In this document: one piece after another, positions 55,005 through 64,000 of the stretch
Position numbering within the stretch: the stretch's first letter is position 1
Layout of the letters: every line of letters begins with the position of its first letter
Assembly (NCBI GenBank): GCA_032027165.1
Contig: JAVSMO010000001.1
Span: 3,222,761-3,286,760, forward strand
Direction of reading: 5' to 3'
DNA from: Denitratisoma sp.
GTDB taxonomy: Bacteria; Pseudomonadota; Gammaproteobacteria; Burkholderiales; Rhodocyclaceae
Length of the DNA: 64,000 bases
Notes under the pieces: model-generated
What the model was told of the DNA's origin: nothing
The model's database searches: none
Seen by the model: the letters and a program-made list of their open reading frames with translations, nothing else
Position numbers and translations under genes: made by a program

Positions 55005-56017
55005 GCAGAAAAGCCGACCCCGCCCTGATCGGCGCCTTCGTCCTTGGCGCGATCGCGCTGGCCGTCATCACCATCCTGCTGGTCGCCGGTGACGACTGGT
55101 TCAGCAAGCGCAGCCAGCACATGCTCTATTTCGAAGGGGCGGCGCAGGGGCTGCAGGTGGGGGCGCCGGCAGTCTTTCTAGGCGTCAAGGTCGGCACCGT
55201 CAAGGACATCCGGCTCGGCCTCGACGAGTCCGGCGACAAGTTCGTCGTGCCGGTCACCATCGAGATCGAGCCGCACATCGTCCGCACGAAGGGCGGCGAG
55301 CAGATCGATTTGCGCGACCGGGATACGCTGCACCGCCTGGTGGAGCGGGGCTTGCGCGGAAGACTGCGCCTGCAAAGCATCCTCACCGGCCAGTTGTATG
55401 TTGATCTCGATTTCCATCCGGACAAGCCGGCCCGCTACGTCGGCGCCGATCAGGACGCCAGCGAGATCCCCACCATCCGCACGGCGGTGCAGGAACTGAC
55501 CGCCAGGCTGGACAACTTCCCGATGGAGCGATTTTTGGCCGACGTCGCGGCCATCAGCGAGTCGTTGCGGGGGACGCTGACCTCGGAGGAGATGCGCAAC
55601 CTGCCGCGCCGGATGGACGCCACGCTGAAGCATCTGGAGTCGATGGCGGCCCGGCTGGATGCGAACAGCGGCCCGATCCTGAAGGAGGCACGTGCCGACC
55701 TGGTCGAGATGCGCAAGGCGCTGAAGGCGGCTCAGGCGGCCATGGGCCGTTTGGAAACCGCCGCGGATCGGGTCGGCGCCCTGGCAGGTTCCGACTCCGA
55801 ACTCGTACGAAACCTGACGCGCGCCGGCGAGGAACTGGCCGGGGCCGCCCACGCCGTGCGCACCCTGGCCGAGGCGGAGTCGCCGACGCAGCAGAACGTC
55901 AACCTGGCGTTGAAGGAGATCGCCCGCGCCGCCGAAGCCTTGCGCAAACTGGCGGAATTGCTCGAGCAGCAGCCCGACGCCATCCTGCGCGGCAAGCGCA
56001 AGACCGAAAATCCCTGA
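55001..56017 (+). CDS. MCE (MlaD-family) lipid-transport protein
   Basis: 338 residues. An N-terminal membrane helix (ALIGAFVLGAIALAVITILLV) is followed by one MCE domain (LYFEGAAQGLQVGAPAVFLGVKVGTV ... LRLQSILTGQLYVDLDF) at ~40-150, then a long helical tail (~165-330) rich in Ala/Leu/Glu. MCE proteins form hexameric rings that carry lipid across the periplasm. It completes a three-gene Mla-like set with no mlaB/mlaC nearby; the STAS domain on the permease may replace MlaB. Confidence 0.92.
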   Translation: MSRKADPALIGAFVLGAIALAVITILLVAGDDWFSKRSQHMLYFEGAAQGLQVGAPAVFLGVKVGTVKDIRLGLDESGDKFVVPVTIEIEPHIVRTKGGEQIDLRDRDTLHRLVERGLRGRLRLQSILTGQLYVDLDFHPDKPARYVGADQDASEIPTIRTAVQELTARLDNFPMERFLADVAAISESLRGTLTSEEMRNLPRRMDATLKHLESMAARLDANSGPILKEARADLVEMRKALKAAQAAMGRLETAADRVGALAGSDSELVRNLTRAGEELAGAAHAVRTLAEAESPTQQNVNLALKEIARAAEALRKLAELLEQQPDAILRGKRKTENP

Positions 56018-56084
56018 GCCGGAGCGAGCCTTGTCCGGGTAAAAGCCTGTAAAATCGCGCTTTTGCGATTCTGCACGTCGTTTC

Positions 56085-57002
56085 ATGCCCACATTCCAAG
56101 AAGTCATCCTGCGTCTCCAGGAATTCTGGGACAAGCGGGGCTGCGCCCTGCTGCAACCTTATGACATGGAAGTCGGCGCCGGCACCAGCCACACCGCCAC
56201 CTTCCTGCGCGCCCTCGGCCCGGAACCCTGGAAGGCCGCCTACGTGCAGCCCTCGCGCCGGCCCAAGGACGGCCGCTACGGCGAGAATCCGAACCGCATG
56301 CAGCACTACTACCAGTACCAGGTGGTGCTGAAGCCCGCGCCGAAGAACATCCTCGAGCTCTATCTCGGCTCCTTGGAGGCGCTCGGCTTCGACCTGAAAC
56401 GGAACGACGTGCGCTTCGTCGAGGACGACTGGGAGAACCCGACGCTCGGCGCCTGGGGCCTCGGCTGGGAAGTCTGGCTGAACGGCATGGAGGTGACGCA
56501 GTTCACCTACTTCCAGCAGGTCGGCGGCATCGACTGCAAGCCGATCACCGGCGAAATCACCTACGGCCTGGAGCGCCTGGCGATGTACCTGCAGGGCGTG
56601 GAGAACGTCTTCGATCTCGTCTATGCGCCGGGCCTCAAATACGGCGACGTCTTCCACCAGAACGAGGTCGAGCAGAGCGCCTACAATTTCGAGCACAGCA
56701 ACGTCGACTTCCTGCTGCATGCCTTCGGCGCGCACGAGGGCAATGCCCGCCACCTGATGGAACAGCAGCTCGCGTTGCCGGCTTACGAGCAGGTCCTCAA
56801 GGCCGCACACACCTTCAACCTGCTCGACGCGCGCGGCGCGATTTCCGTCACCGAGCGCGCCGCCTACATCGGCCGCATCCGCAACCTGGCGCGCAGCGTC
56901 GCGCAGAGCTACGTCGACAGCCGCGCCCGCCGCGGCTTTCCAATGGCGAAACGGGAGCATGCCGACGAAGCGCTGGCGCAACTGGCGAAGAAGGTGGCGT
57001 GA
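56085..57002 (+). CDS. glyQ: glycine-tRNA ligase alpha subunit
   Basis: 305 residues, class II aminoacyl-tRNA synthetase of the alpha2beta2 type. [64 protein letters not shown] and [14 protein letters not shown] are family hallmarks. The stop overlaps the glyS GTG start. Confidence 0.97.
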   Translation: MPTFQEVILRLQEFWDKRGCALLQPYDMEVGAGTSHTATFLRALGPEPWKAAYVQPSRRPKDGRYGENPNRMQHYYQYQVVLKPAPKNILELYLGSLEALGFDLKRNDVRFVEDDWENPTLGAWGLGWEVWLNGMEVTQFTYFQQVGGIDCKPITGEITYGLERLAMYLQGVENVFDLVYAPGLKYGDVFHQNEVEQSAYNFEHSNVDFLLHAFGAHEGNARHLMEQQLALPAYEQVLKAAHTFNLLDARGAISVTERAAYIGRIRNLARSVAQSYVDSRARRGFPMAKREHADEALAQLAKKVA

Positions 57003-59095
57003 GCATGGGCGCGAAGAACCTGCTGGTCGAACTGTTCGTCGAGGAACTGCCGCCGAAGGCGCTGAAGAAACTCGGCGAGAGTTTCGCCGCCGCGCTGGCG
57101 GCAAGCCTCGGGTCGCAGGGCCTGCTCGATGCGGGCTCGGTGGCGACGCCCTATGCCTCGCCGCGCCGCCTGGCCGTCCATGTGACGGCAGTTGCCGCCA
57201 AGGCGGCCGACAAGGCCGTGCAGCAAAAGCTGATGCCGGTCTCAGTGGCGCTCGATGCCGCCGGCAACGCCACGCCGGCGTTGCTGAAGAAGCTCGCCGC
57301 CTTGGGCGCGGATGCTGCCGTCGTGCCAAAGTTGAAGCGCCAGATGGACGGCAAGGCCGAAGCGCTGTTCCTCGACAGTATTGTGCCTGGCGCGACGCTG
57401 GCCGTGGGCCTGCAGGCAGCCATCGAGGCCGCCCTTGCCGCGCTGCCGATCCCGAAGGTGATGAGCTACCAGCTCGCCGACGGCTGGAACAGCGTGAACT
57501 TCGTGCGGCCGGCGCACCGGCTGGTGGCGCTGCACGGCACCGACGTCGTGCCGGTTTCCGTCCTCGGCCTGCAGGCCGGGCGCGAGACGCAGGGCCACCG
57601 CTTCGAGGCGGCGCATCCGGTCGTGTCGATCAAGGATGCCGACAGCTACGCGCAGCAGATGGAAAGCGAAGGCGCGGTGATCCCGGGTTTCGCTGCGCGC
57701 CGCGCCGAAATCGAGAAACAGCTCAAGGCGGCCGCGGCCAAGGAGGGGCTGAAGCCCATCGACGACGAGGCGCTGCTCGACGAGGTGACGGCGCTGGTCG
57801 AGCGTCCCAACGTGCTTACATGTAAATTCGAGCAGGAATTCCTCGACGTGCCGCAGGAATGCCTGATCCTCACCATGAAGGCCAACCAGAAGTACTTCCC
57901 GCTGCTGGATGCCGCCGGCAGGCTCACCAACAAGTTCCTCGTCGTCAGCAACATCCGGCCGGCCGATCCGAGCGCGGTGATCGGCGGCAACGAGCGCGTC
58001 GTGCGCCCGCGCCTGGCCGACGCCAAGTTCTTCTTCGACCAGGATCGCAGGAAGTCCCTGATGGATCGCATTCCCGGCCTGGCCAAGGTTGTCTACCACA
58101 ACAAGCTCGGCACCCAGGGCGAGCGCGTCGAGCGTGTCGCCGCGCTGGCCCGTGCCATCGCCGGCAAGCTCGGCGACGAGACGCTCGCCAACCAGGCCGA
58201 CCGCGCCGCGGTGCTGTCGAAGGCGGATCTGCTCACCGACATGGTCGGCGAGTTTCCCGAGCTGCAGGGCATCATGGGTCGCTACTACGCGCTGCACGAC
58301 GGCGAGCCGGCCGAGATCGCCGATGCCATCGAGGACCATTACAAGCCGCGCTTCGCCGGCGACGAGCTGCCGCGCGGGCAGGTCGGACTGTGCGTTGCGC
58401 TCGCCGACAAGCTGCAGACGCTGGCCGACATGTTCGGCATCGGCCAGTTGCCGACCGGCGACAAGGATCCCTTCGCCCTGCGCCGCCACGCACTGGGCGT
58501 CATCCGCATGCTCATCGAGCGCGACCTGCCGCTCGACTTGGCGTGGCTGTTCCAGGCGGCGAGGATTGCCGACGGCAAGGTGGTCGGTCAGCTCACGGAT
58601 TTCATCCATGAGCGCCTGGCCGGCAGCCTGCGCGAACAGGGCTATTCGGCGCTCGAGGTGGACGCCGTCCTCGGCCTGGCGCCGCAGCGGCTCGGCGACG
58701 TCCCGAAGCGGCTCGCGGCCGTGCGCGCATTTGCGCAACTTCCCGAGGCGGCCAGCCTTGCCGCCGCCAACAAGCGCGTCGGCAACATCCTGAAGAAAGT
58801 CAGTCCCGGCGATACGGCGAAGGTGGATGCCTCGCTGCTCAAGGAGCCGGCGGAAGTGGCCTTGAACGCTGCGCTGGCCAGCATCAAGCCGCAGGCCGAT
58901 GCCGCTTTCGAGCACGGCGACTACGCCGCCTCGCTGCAAGCGCTGGCGGCATTGAAGGGCCCGGTCGACGCCTTCTTCGACCGCGTCATGGTGAACGTCG
59001 ACGATGCCGCGCTGCGCGCCAACCGCCTCGGCCTGCTCGCCAGCCTCCATGCCGCCATGAACCGCGTCGCCGACCTGTCCAGGCTTTCCGCATGA
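56999..59095 (+). CDS. glyS: glycine-tRNA ligase beta subunit
   Basis: 698 residues. [18 protein letters not shown] begins the family pattern, followed by [28 protein letters not shown] and [14 protein letters not shown]. The C-terminal HD-type region contains [15 protein letters not shown]. The GTG at 56999 overlaps glyQ; an ATG at 57005 is an alternative. It overlaps gmhB by four bases. Confidence 0.97.
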   Translation: MSMGAKNLLVELFVEELPPKALKKLGESFAAALAASLGSQGLLDAGSVATPYASPRRLAVHVTAVAAKAADKAVQQKLMPVSVALDAAGNATPALLKKLAALGADAAVVPKLKRQMDGKAEALFLDSIVPGATLAVGLQAAIEAALAALPIPKVMSYQLADGWNSVNFVRPAHRLVALHGTDVVPVSVLGLQAGRETQGHRFEAAHPVVSIKDADSYAQQMESEGAVIPGFAARRAEIEKQLKAAAAKEGLKPIDDEALLDEVTALVERPNVLTCKFEQEFLDVPQECLILTMKANQKYFPLLDAAGRLTNKFLVVSNIRPADPSAVIGGNERVVRPRLADAKFFFDQDRRKSLMDRIPGLAKVVYHNKLGTQGERVERVAALARAIAGKLGDETLANQADRAAVLSKADLLTDMVGEFPELQGIMGRYYALHDGEPAEIADAIEDHYKPRFAGDELPRGQVGLCVALADKLQTLADMFGIGQLPTGDKDPFALRRHALGVIRMLIERDLPLDLAWLFQAARIADGKVVGQLTDFIHERLAGSLREQGYSALEVDAVLGLAPQRLGDVPKRLAAVRAFAQLPEAASLAAANKRVGNILKKVSPGDTAKVDASLLKEPAEVALNAALASIKPQADAAFEHGDYAASLQALAALKGPVDAFFDRVMVNVDDAALRANRLGLLASLHAAMNRVADLSRLSA

Positions 59096-59625
59096 AGCTG
59101 GTCATCCTCGACCGCGACGGCGTCATCAACCACGACAGCGACCAGTTCATCAAGTCGCCGGACGAGTGGCGGCCGCTGCCCGGCAGCCTGGAGGCGATCG
59201 CCCGCCTGACCCAGTGGGGCTACCGCGTGGTGGTGGCGACCAACCAGTCCGGCGTCGGGCGCGGCCTGTTCGACATGGATACCCTCAATGCCATCCACGA
59301 CAAGATGATCAAGGCTGTCGCGCTGGCCGGCGGCCGCATCGACGCGATCTTCTTCTGCCCGCATGCGGCGGACGCGACTTGCGAATGCCGCAAGCCGAAG
59401 CCCGGCATGCTGCGCGAGATCGCCCAGCGCTATACCACCGACCTCAAGGGCGTGCCGGCCATCGGCGACAGCCTGCGCGACCTGCAGGCCGCCGTCGCCA
59501 TGGGCGCCCAGCCCTTCCTTGTGCTGACCGGCAAGGGCGCGAAGACCCACGATCATCCCGACCTGCCGCGCGAGACGTTGGTGTTTCCCGACCTGGCCGC
59601 GGCGGCGGCGCACATCGCGGCATGA
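59092..59625 (+). CDS. gmhB: D-glycero-beta-D-manno-heptose 1,7-bisphosphate 7-phosphatase
   Basis: HAD-family phosphatase of LPS core heptose synthesis, 177 residues. Motif I is LVILDRDGVIN, motif II VVATNQSGVGRG, and motif IV AIGDSLRDLQAA. A zinc loop (CPHAAD ... CECRKPKPGM) is complete. It lies between glyS and plsC with overlapping ends, the order usual in betaproteobacteria. Confidence 0.95.
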   Translation: MKLVILDRDGVINHDSDQFIKSPDEWRPLPGSLEAIARLTQWGYRVVVATNQSGVGRGLFDMDTLNAIHDKMIKAVALAGGRIDAIFFCPHAADATCECRKPKPGMLREIAQRYTTDLKGVPAIGDSLRDLQAAVAMGAQPFLVLTGKGAKTHDHPDLPRETLVFPDLAAAAAHIAA

Positions 59626-60398
59626 CCCGCAAGGCGCCCAGGCCGACCCTGCCGATCGTCCTGCGTTCGGCCCTCTTCATGGGGGTGCTGGTGGTATTCA
59701 CGGTGCCCTACGCCCTCGGCGTCATGCTCTGCTTCCCGCTGCCCCACCGCTGGCGACGGCAGTCGGTGGTGCCGTGGGTGCATGTCGCCTCCTGGCTGAT
59801 CGAGCATGTCCTCGGCATCGACTACCGCGTCGTCGGCCGCGAGAACATCCCGGACCGTCCCTCGGTGATCCTCTCCAAGCACCAGTCGGCCTGGGAAACC
59901 ATCGTCCTGCAGCTGATCTTCCCGTGGACGCTGTTCGTCTGGAAGAAGGAACTGAAGATGCTGCCCTTCTTCGGCTGGGCGCTGGCCGCCACGCCGATGA
60001 TCTCGGTGGACCGCGGCGCCGGCAAGGCGGCGCTGCAACAACTGGTCGACCAGGGGCGGCTGCGCCTCGGCCAGGGATACTGGGTGATCATCTTTCCGGA
60101 GGGCACGCGCACGCCGGTCGGCACCCATCGCCGCTACAAGGTCGGCGGCGCCCACCTGGCGGTGGAAACCGGCGCGCCGGTGGTGCCGGTGGCGCTCAAC
60201 GCCGGCGAATTCTGGAGCCGGCGCGCCTTCATCAAGTATCCCGGCACGGTGACGGTCAGCATCGGCCCGGCCATTGACCCGGCCGGCCTCTCGGCGGAAG
60301 ATGTCAGCGCGCGCGCGGAAGCCTGGATGGAGGCCGAGATGCGCCGCATCAGCCCACATTGCTACGAGCACCATGAATCAGGCGGAACTGCAGCTTGA
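59622..60398 (+). CDS. plsC: 1-acyl-sn-glycerol-3-phosphate acyltransferase
   Basis: Makes phosphatidic acid at the inner membrane. 258 residues with an N-terminal hydrophobic segment (LFMGVLVVFTVPYALGVMLCF). The block I motif is SKHQSAWE, that is HX4E where HX4D is the textbook form. Motif III FPEGTR and APVVPVALN are present. The ATG overlaps the gmhB stop (ATGA). It extends 26 bases into the following gene. Confidence 0.93.
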   Translation: MTRKAPRPTLPIVLRSALFMGVLVVFTVPYALGVMLCFPLPHRWRRQSVVPWVHVASWLIEHVLGIDYRVVGRENIPDRPSVILSKHQSAWETIVLQLIFPWTLFVWKKELKMLPFFGWALAATPMISVDRGAGKAALQQLVDQGRLRLGQGYWVIIFPEGTRTPVGTHRRYKVGGAHLAVETGAPVVPVALNAGEFWSRRAFIKYPGTVTVSIGPAIDPAGLSAEDVSARAEAWMEAEMRRISPHCYEHHESGGTAA

Positions 60399-61089
60399 CC
60401 TGCCCTTGGGCGGCACGGCGCCGGACACGGCCGGCGGCCAGTTTTCCCTCGAGTTCGACGACCAGCCCCTGCCTTTCCGCTTGCGCCGCTCGCAGCGCGC
60501 CAAGGTCAGCCTGCGCGTGGACGAACAGGGCTTGGAGGTGAATGCCCCGCGCGGCATGACCCTGCCGCAGATCGAGCAGGCCATCCGCGAGGGCAGCCGC
60601 GCCATCGTCGGCAAGCTGGCCGGCAAGGCCGCCGGCGCCGGCAAGCTGCCGTTGCCGACGCGCTGGCAGGACGGCGTGCGCTTCCCCTTCCTGGGCCGCG
60701 AAGTCGTTCTGTGCCTGGACGGCGGGCGCGACGGCATTGCGCTGTGCGGCGACGCACTGCACCTGCCCCTGCCGCCGGAGGCCGGGGAGAAGCAGATCAA
60801 GGACAGCGTGCAAGGCTGGCTGCAGGCGCAGGCCCGTCTGGCCATCGAGGCGCAACTGGAGGCCGGCTGCCGGCGCCTGGGCGTGGCGGTGCCGCCGTGG
60901 CGGCTTTCCTTCGCGGCCGGCGCCTGGGGCGGCGTCGACCCGGATGGGCGTTTGCGCCTGTCCTGGCGCCTGGTGCACATCTCGCCGGAGGAAGTCGGCA
61001 GCGTGGTGTGCCGGTACCTGTCGCAACTCGCGGCCGTCCGCCCGGCGCCGGAGTTGTGGGAAGACGATGCTGCGACTCTTCCAGCTTGA
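60373..61089 (+). CDS. YgjP-like protein lacking the zinc-protease motif
   Basis: 238 residues from the ATG at 60373. It aligns by eye with the next gene along the full YgjP domain (FRLRRSQRAKVSLRVDEQGLEVNAP ... RLRLSWRLVHISPEEVGSVV). Where the neighbour has AHEMAH, this protein has CRYLSQ (213-218), so all three of His, Glu and His are lost. The WGSCS strand reads WGGVD, and the third ligand region (NHSPRFW in the neighbour) is AVRPAPELW. It is probably a duplicated, catalytically dead partner. It overlaps both neighbours. Confidence 0.82.
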   Translation: MNQAELQLDLPLGGTAPDTAGGQFSLEFDDQPLPFRLRRSQRAKVSLRVDEQGLEVNAPRGMTLPQIEQAIREGSRAIVGKLAGKAAGAGKLPLPTRWQDGVRFPFLGREVVLCLDGGRDGIALCGDALHLPLPPEAGEKQIKDSVQGWLQAQARLAIEAQLEAGCRRLGVAVPPWRLSFAAGAWGGVDPDGRLRLSWRLVHISPEEVGSVVCRYLSQLAAVRPAPELWEDDAATLPA

Positions 61090-61819
61090 ACTGCCGCTGT
61101 TCCGGCGCGCCGCGCCGCCGGCCGAACAGACCCGCCACATCCAGCTCGGCACGCGCATCGTCGATTACCGCCTGATCCGTTCCAGCCGGCGCACCCTCGG
61201 CATGACCATCGACCAGCGCGGCCTGCGCGTCGGCGCCAGCCCACGCACTTCCCTGGCCGACATCGAGCGCTTCCTGCGCCACAACGCCGCCTGGGTGCTG
61301 AAGAAGCTCGACGAATGGCACGGCCACGGCCAGGCGCGCCACCTGGCGATCTGCGACGGTGCATCGATTCCGGTGCTCGGCGAGGAATGCGTGGTGCGCA
61401 TCGAGCCGGGCGCCAATCGCGTGCGCTGGGTTGGCCACACATTGATCCTGCAGGCTCGCCCCGACGCCGACTTGCGGCAGCTGGCGCGCCGCGCCTTGCG
61501 CGAGCGCGCGCTCGAGGTGTTCAGGGAGCGGGCGGTGCATCACGCCGCTCAGTTGAACCGGCCGCTGCCGCGCCTGGCGCTGTCCAACGCGCAGACGCGT
61601 TGGGGCAGCTGCAGCGAGAAGACCGGCATCCGCCTGTCGTGGCGGCTGATCCATGCGCCGCCCCGGCTGCTCGACTACGTCGTGGCGCACGAGATGGCGC
61701 ATCTCGTCGAGATGAACCATTCGCCGCGCTTCTGGAAGGTCGTCGAACGGCTCTGCCCGGACTATCGTTCTGCACGCGACGAACTAAGGCGGCTGGCCGC
61801 GACCTGTCCGCAGATTTAG
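61067..61819 (+). CDS. YgjP-type metallopeptidase (SprT/DUF45)
   Basis: 250 residues. The zinc motif VVAHEMAHL (H208, E209, H212) and NHSPRFW (H218) are intact, with TRWGSCSEKTGIRLSWRLIHAP upstream, the standard YgjP pattern. The biological substrate is unknown. The ATG at 61067 lies 23 bases inside the preceding degenerate paralogue. Confidence 0.92.
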   Translation: MLRLFQLELPLFRRAAPPAEQTRHIQLGTRIVDYRLIRSSRRTLGMTIDQRGLRVGASPRTSLADIERFLRHNAAWVLKKLDEWHGHGQARHLAICDGASIPVLGEECVVRIEPGANRVRWVGHTLILQARPDADLRQLARRALRERALEVFRERAVHHAAQLNRPLPRLALSNAQTRWGSCSEKTGIRLSWRLIHAPPRLLDYVVAHEMAHLVEMNHSPRFWKVVERLCPDYRSARDELRRLAATCPQI

Positions 61820-61834
61820 GAGAAAGGAAAAGAC

Positions 61835-62224
61835 ATGCGCATCCTGCATACCATGCTGCGCGTCGGCGACCTCGACCGCTCGCTCGGGTTCTACACCGAG
61901 GTGCTGGGCATGAAGTTGCTGCGGCGCGCCGACTACCCGGACGGCAAGTTCACCCTGGCCTTCGTCGGCTACCAGGAGGAGCGCGACGGCGCCGTGCTGG
62001 AACTGACTTTCAACTGGGGCGTGGACAAGTATGACATCGGCACCGGTTACGGCCACGTTGCGCTGGAAGTCGATGACGCCTACGCCGCCTGTGCGGAGAT
62101 CAAGCGGCGCGGCGGTACGGTGACGCGCGAAGCGGGGCCGATGAAGCACGGCAGCACGGTGATCGCCTTCGTGCAGGACCCGGACGGCTACAAGATCGAG
62201 CTGATCCAGAAAAGAGCGGCCTAA
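61835..62224 (+). CDS. gloA: lactoylglutathione lyase (glyoxalase I)
   Basis: Converts methylglyoxal-glutathione hemithioacetal to S-lactoylglutathione. 129 residues. Metal ligands are readable as H5 (ILHTMLRV), Glu in VLELTFNWG, His in GYGHVALEV and Glu in YKIELIQ. The short length fits the nickel-type bacterial enzyme. An AGGAG precedes the start. Convergent with the CZB gene, with four bases of overlap. Confidence 0.95.
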   Translation: MRILHTMLRVGDLDRSLGFYTEVLGMKLLRRADYPDGKFTLAFVGYQEERDGAVLELTFNWGVDKYDIGTGYGHVALEVDDAYAACAEIKRRGGTVTREAGPMKHGSTVIAFVQDPDGYKIELIQKRAA

Positions 62225-62577
62225 AGCGTACTCTTGATGGCCAGCAGTCTGGTGGCCAGTGCATTGCTGGCCTGCTCCAGCTTGCCGCCCGGCGCGATCA
62301 AGGCGTGGGCTTCGGCATAATCGCGAGCCTTGAGCCTGGCGGCCACTTCCGCCGCAGTCCTGTGGAAGTCCGTATGCAAGGCGTCGATTTCCTCGTACTG
62401 CTCCTTCTTCAGGTGTTTCGCCCCGTAGTTGTCGAGCCAGTTGCCGAAGGCACAATGGTCTGTCGTGCCCAGCACGGTGACGTCCACGCCGGAGCGGCCG
62501 ACGAGGAAATCGTGGAAACGGGCCTTCCAGGCGGCATGGGCAGCCAGGACGGCGTCGATTTCTTCACGTGTAATCAT
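62221..62577 (-). CDS. stand-alone CZB (chemoreceptor zinc-binding) domain protein
   Basis: 118 residues. The 3His/1Cys zinc site is readable: His in [20 protein letters not shown], and HTDFH. CZB domains normally sit at the end of chemoreceptors or diguanylate cyclases and sense zinc or HOCl. Here the domain is alone. It may act on one of the signalling proteins elsewhere in the cell, which is inference. Confidence 0.87.
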   Translation of the reverse strand: MITREEIDAVLAAHAAWKARFHDFLVGRSGVDVTVLGTTDHCAFGNWLDNYGAKHLKKEQYEEIDALHTDFHRTAAEVAARLKARDYAEAHALIAPGGKLEQASNALATRLLAIKSTL

Positions 62578-62607
62578 CTGGGAAATGCCGGCGAAGCGAT
62601 GCGTCGA

Positions 62608-63702
62608 TTATCTCGCCCCGCACGCCCCCCCGGCAAGGCGCGAGGCGGCATGGCGTAACTGCGAGGCGCCAGCGGGCATCTCCACATGCCGATGGAACAG
62701 GGCGCCGGCCAGGATGCTGGCGCCCCACGCAATCATAAGGCCGAAGGCGTTGCCGAGCGGACTGCCTGGGGCGAGTGCCGCGAATGCGGCATTGACGAGC
62801 AGGCAGACCGGATAGTGGACAAGAAACACCGAATAGGAGATGCCGCCCAGGAAGGCAAGCGGGCGTGAATCAAGCCATTTCCATGATGCAGTACGGACTT
62901 GCCAGGTGGCGCCGAGCAGCAGGGCGACCAGGAGGGCCACGGCGATGCGGCTGCGGAAATCCAGCAGCAATGCAGCGAGTCCGATTGCCGCGATTGCGCC
63001 GAGCCAGAGAGTTGATCTTTCCCGCTGCGAGGCCCAGAAAGCCAGCACGCCCAGCCCGTAGACACCGAAGAAGTAGAGCGCCCAATTGTCCCAGGCCGCA
63101 TCCCTGTTGAAATGAAGAAGCGAGGCAAGAGCCAGAATGGAGACGAGCGCCGGTGCCAGGTGCCGATATCCGCCGGCGCCGGGGGTGATCTGGCGGACCA
63201 GCCAGAGCAGGGCGACCGTCAGGGCGAAAAGCTGGAAATCGATGGCCACATACCAGACGCCGGCCGAAAGCGATTCGTAGCCAAGCAGGTTCTGCAAGAG
63301 CAGGGCATGCGCGAGCAACTGCGGGGAGGTCGGAGCGGCCGGAATCGATTCGAGGCGCATCCAGATACGGGCGATGGCGGCGCTGGCGATGGCCAGCCCG
63401 ATGGCAGCGAGCAGGGGCACGACCAGGCGACGATAGCGTTTCCAGACAAGGGCGAGGGGGCGTTCGATTGGCGATGGTCCCTGCGGCGCCAAGCTTCTGG
63501 CGGCAAGAAATCCGCCGACGACGAGGAACACCTGCACGGCGATGCGGGCATCCTGGCATAGCCAATCGATAAAAGCCGGCGCCAGGCCATACGCCGTGTC
63601 CGACATCGGGCCATATAAAGCTAGATGGTGCAGCACGATGAGTTGCGAAGCCGCCGCCTTGAGAGCGTCGATGAGGGGCAGGCGGGAAGTGCGGGTGCTC
63701 AT
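62608..63702 (-). CDS. acyltransferase family 3 membrane protein
   Basis: 364 residues from the ATG at 63702 (MSTRTSRLPLIDALKAAASQLIVLHHL); a longer in-frame start would read through tRNA-like DNA and is rejected. About ten hydrophobic helices. The N-terminal LIDALKAAASQLIVLHHL matches the acyltransferase-3 start with its conserved His pair. Related proteins O-acetylate surface sugars. The substrate is unknown. Confidence 0.83.
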   Translation of the reverse strand: MSTRTSRLPLIDALKAAASQLIVLHHLALYGPMSDTAYGLAPAFIDWLCQDARIAVQVFLVVGGFLAARSLAPQGPSPIERPLALVWKRYRRLVVPLLAAIGLAIASAAIARIWMRLESIPAAPTSPQLLAHALLLQNLLGYESLSAGVWYVAIDFQLFALTVALLWLVRQITPGAGGYRHLAPALVSILALASLLHFNRDAAWDNWALYFFGVYGLGVLAFWASQRERSTLWLGAIAAIGLAALLLDFRSRIAVALLVALLLGATWQVRTASWKWLDSRPLAFLGGISYSVFLVHYPVCLLVNAAFAALAPGSPLGNAFGLMIAWGASILAGALFHRHVEMPAGASQLRHAASRLAGGACGAR

Positions 63703-63722
63703 CAGGCAAAGGTTTGTTGTTT

Positions 63723-63759
63723 TTGGTGGGCCGTGTTGGACTCGAACCAACGACCAAGG
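63723..63759 (-). repeat. 37-bp exact duplicate of the tRNA-Ile2 3' end
   Basis: The sequence from TGGTGGGCC through CAACGACCAAGGG is identical to 63828-63864, the T arm, acceptor 3' strand and CCA of the tRNA. Weaker similarity runs on into the anticodon arm (TTATGGGAC), then stops. It looks like an attachment-site scar or a decayed second tRNA copy. Confidence 0.85.
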
Positions 63760-63827
63760 GTTATGGGACTGTTTCCATAGCGAAGCCCTCGGCCCAGCGA
63801 GGTCGCGCAGCACCTCGCGGAAATGCA

Positions 63828-63904
<77 letters not shown>

Positions 63905-63921
63905 CCGGCAGGATGATACTG

Positions 63922-63947
63922 AAACGGCAGCCTGGGCTGCCGTTTTT
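63922..63947. terminator. hairpin between rpoD and tRNA-Ile2
   Basis: AAACGGCAG and CTGCCGTTT pair around a short loop. T runs are five bases on the plus strand and three on the minus, where rpoD would need it. Confidence 0.55.
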
Positions 63948-63952
63948 CTTGC

Positions 63953-64000
63953 TCAAGTTTCCGTGTCGAGGAAGCTGCGCAGCTTCTCCGAGCGCGAGGG
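63953..64000 (-). CDS. rpoD: RNA polymerase sigma factor RpoD, last 15 residues
   Basis: The minus strand from the right edge reads PSRSEKLRSFLDTET and stop. PSRSEKLRSFL is the very conserved C-terminus of the primary sigma factor, following region 4.2. The rest lies outside the window. Confidence 0.85.
   Translation of the reverse strand, partial: PSRSEKLRSFLDTET

Overview
The window is a GC-rich (mostly >60% G+C) piece of a betaproteobacterial chromosome. Rhodocyclales or a near relative is my inference from gene order, not from a search. Supporting signs are the blocks glnA-DUF4124-ntrB-ntrC, birA-coaX, coaE-zapD-yacG-mutT/thiE, miaB-ybeZ-ybeY-corC-lnt and glyQ-glyS-gmhB-plsC-ygjP-gloA, with rpoD next to a CAU tRNA at the right edge. 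Most of the window is densely packed core genome, often with 4-base stop/start overlaps.

Layout: 1-951 is the tail of an accessory element (C-terminus of a DUF927 protein plus a Cys-containing unknown). 1170-10970 carries c-di-GMP and PAS signalling proteins, gluQ, a clsB/EEP pair, nadA, a rhodanese and a CDF transporter. 10959-16864 is the nitrogen control block: glnA with a sigma-54 promoter and paired NtrC boxes, then ntrB and ntrC. A second NtrC-type promoter with the same 31-bp box spacing drives amt at 27084, so regulator and two likely targets lie in one window. 16963-26917 holds cofactor, envelope and housekeeping genes (birA, coaX, trpB2, coaE, zapD, yacG, mltA).

28290-35880 is the accessory core: a chromosomal integron. 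It has a reverse-oriented integron integrase gene with a 5' frameshift, an attI-like region with palindromes and a possible cassette promoter, and a cassette array read rightward. The cassettes encode a PH-domain membrane protein, a lipoprotein, a four-helix membrane protein, a small unknown protein, and an ankyrin protein split by an IS3-family (IS407-type) element. An IS1182-family element sits at another cassette boundary. Five attC sites can be read directly, and the R'' box of each intact cassette is complementary to the start of the same cassette. Copies of AATAAAGTCTGTCG in opposite orientation flank the whole region.

35901-44334 runs leftward except for a BcsS-like gene and tRNA-Met. 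It includes dsbC, a Ubi hydroxylase and an unusual overlapping operon: PqqD-like peptide-binding protein, ATP-grasp ligase, fold-III PLP decarboxylase, a urea transporter fused to an M23 peptidase, and a TPR protein. This is the best candidate for an undescribed biosynthetic system here. 44474-63702 is envelope, translation and lipid trafficking (sensor kinase, miaB to lnt, an Mla-type transporter, glyQS, gmhB, plsC, gloA). It includes a tandem YgjP pair in which one copy has lost its zinc site. The window ends with a tRNA-Ile2(CAU) whose 3' end is duplicated nearby, and the 3' end of rpoD.
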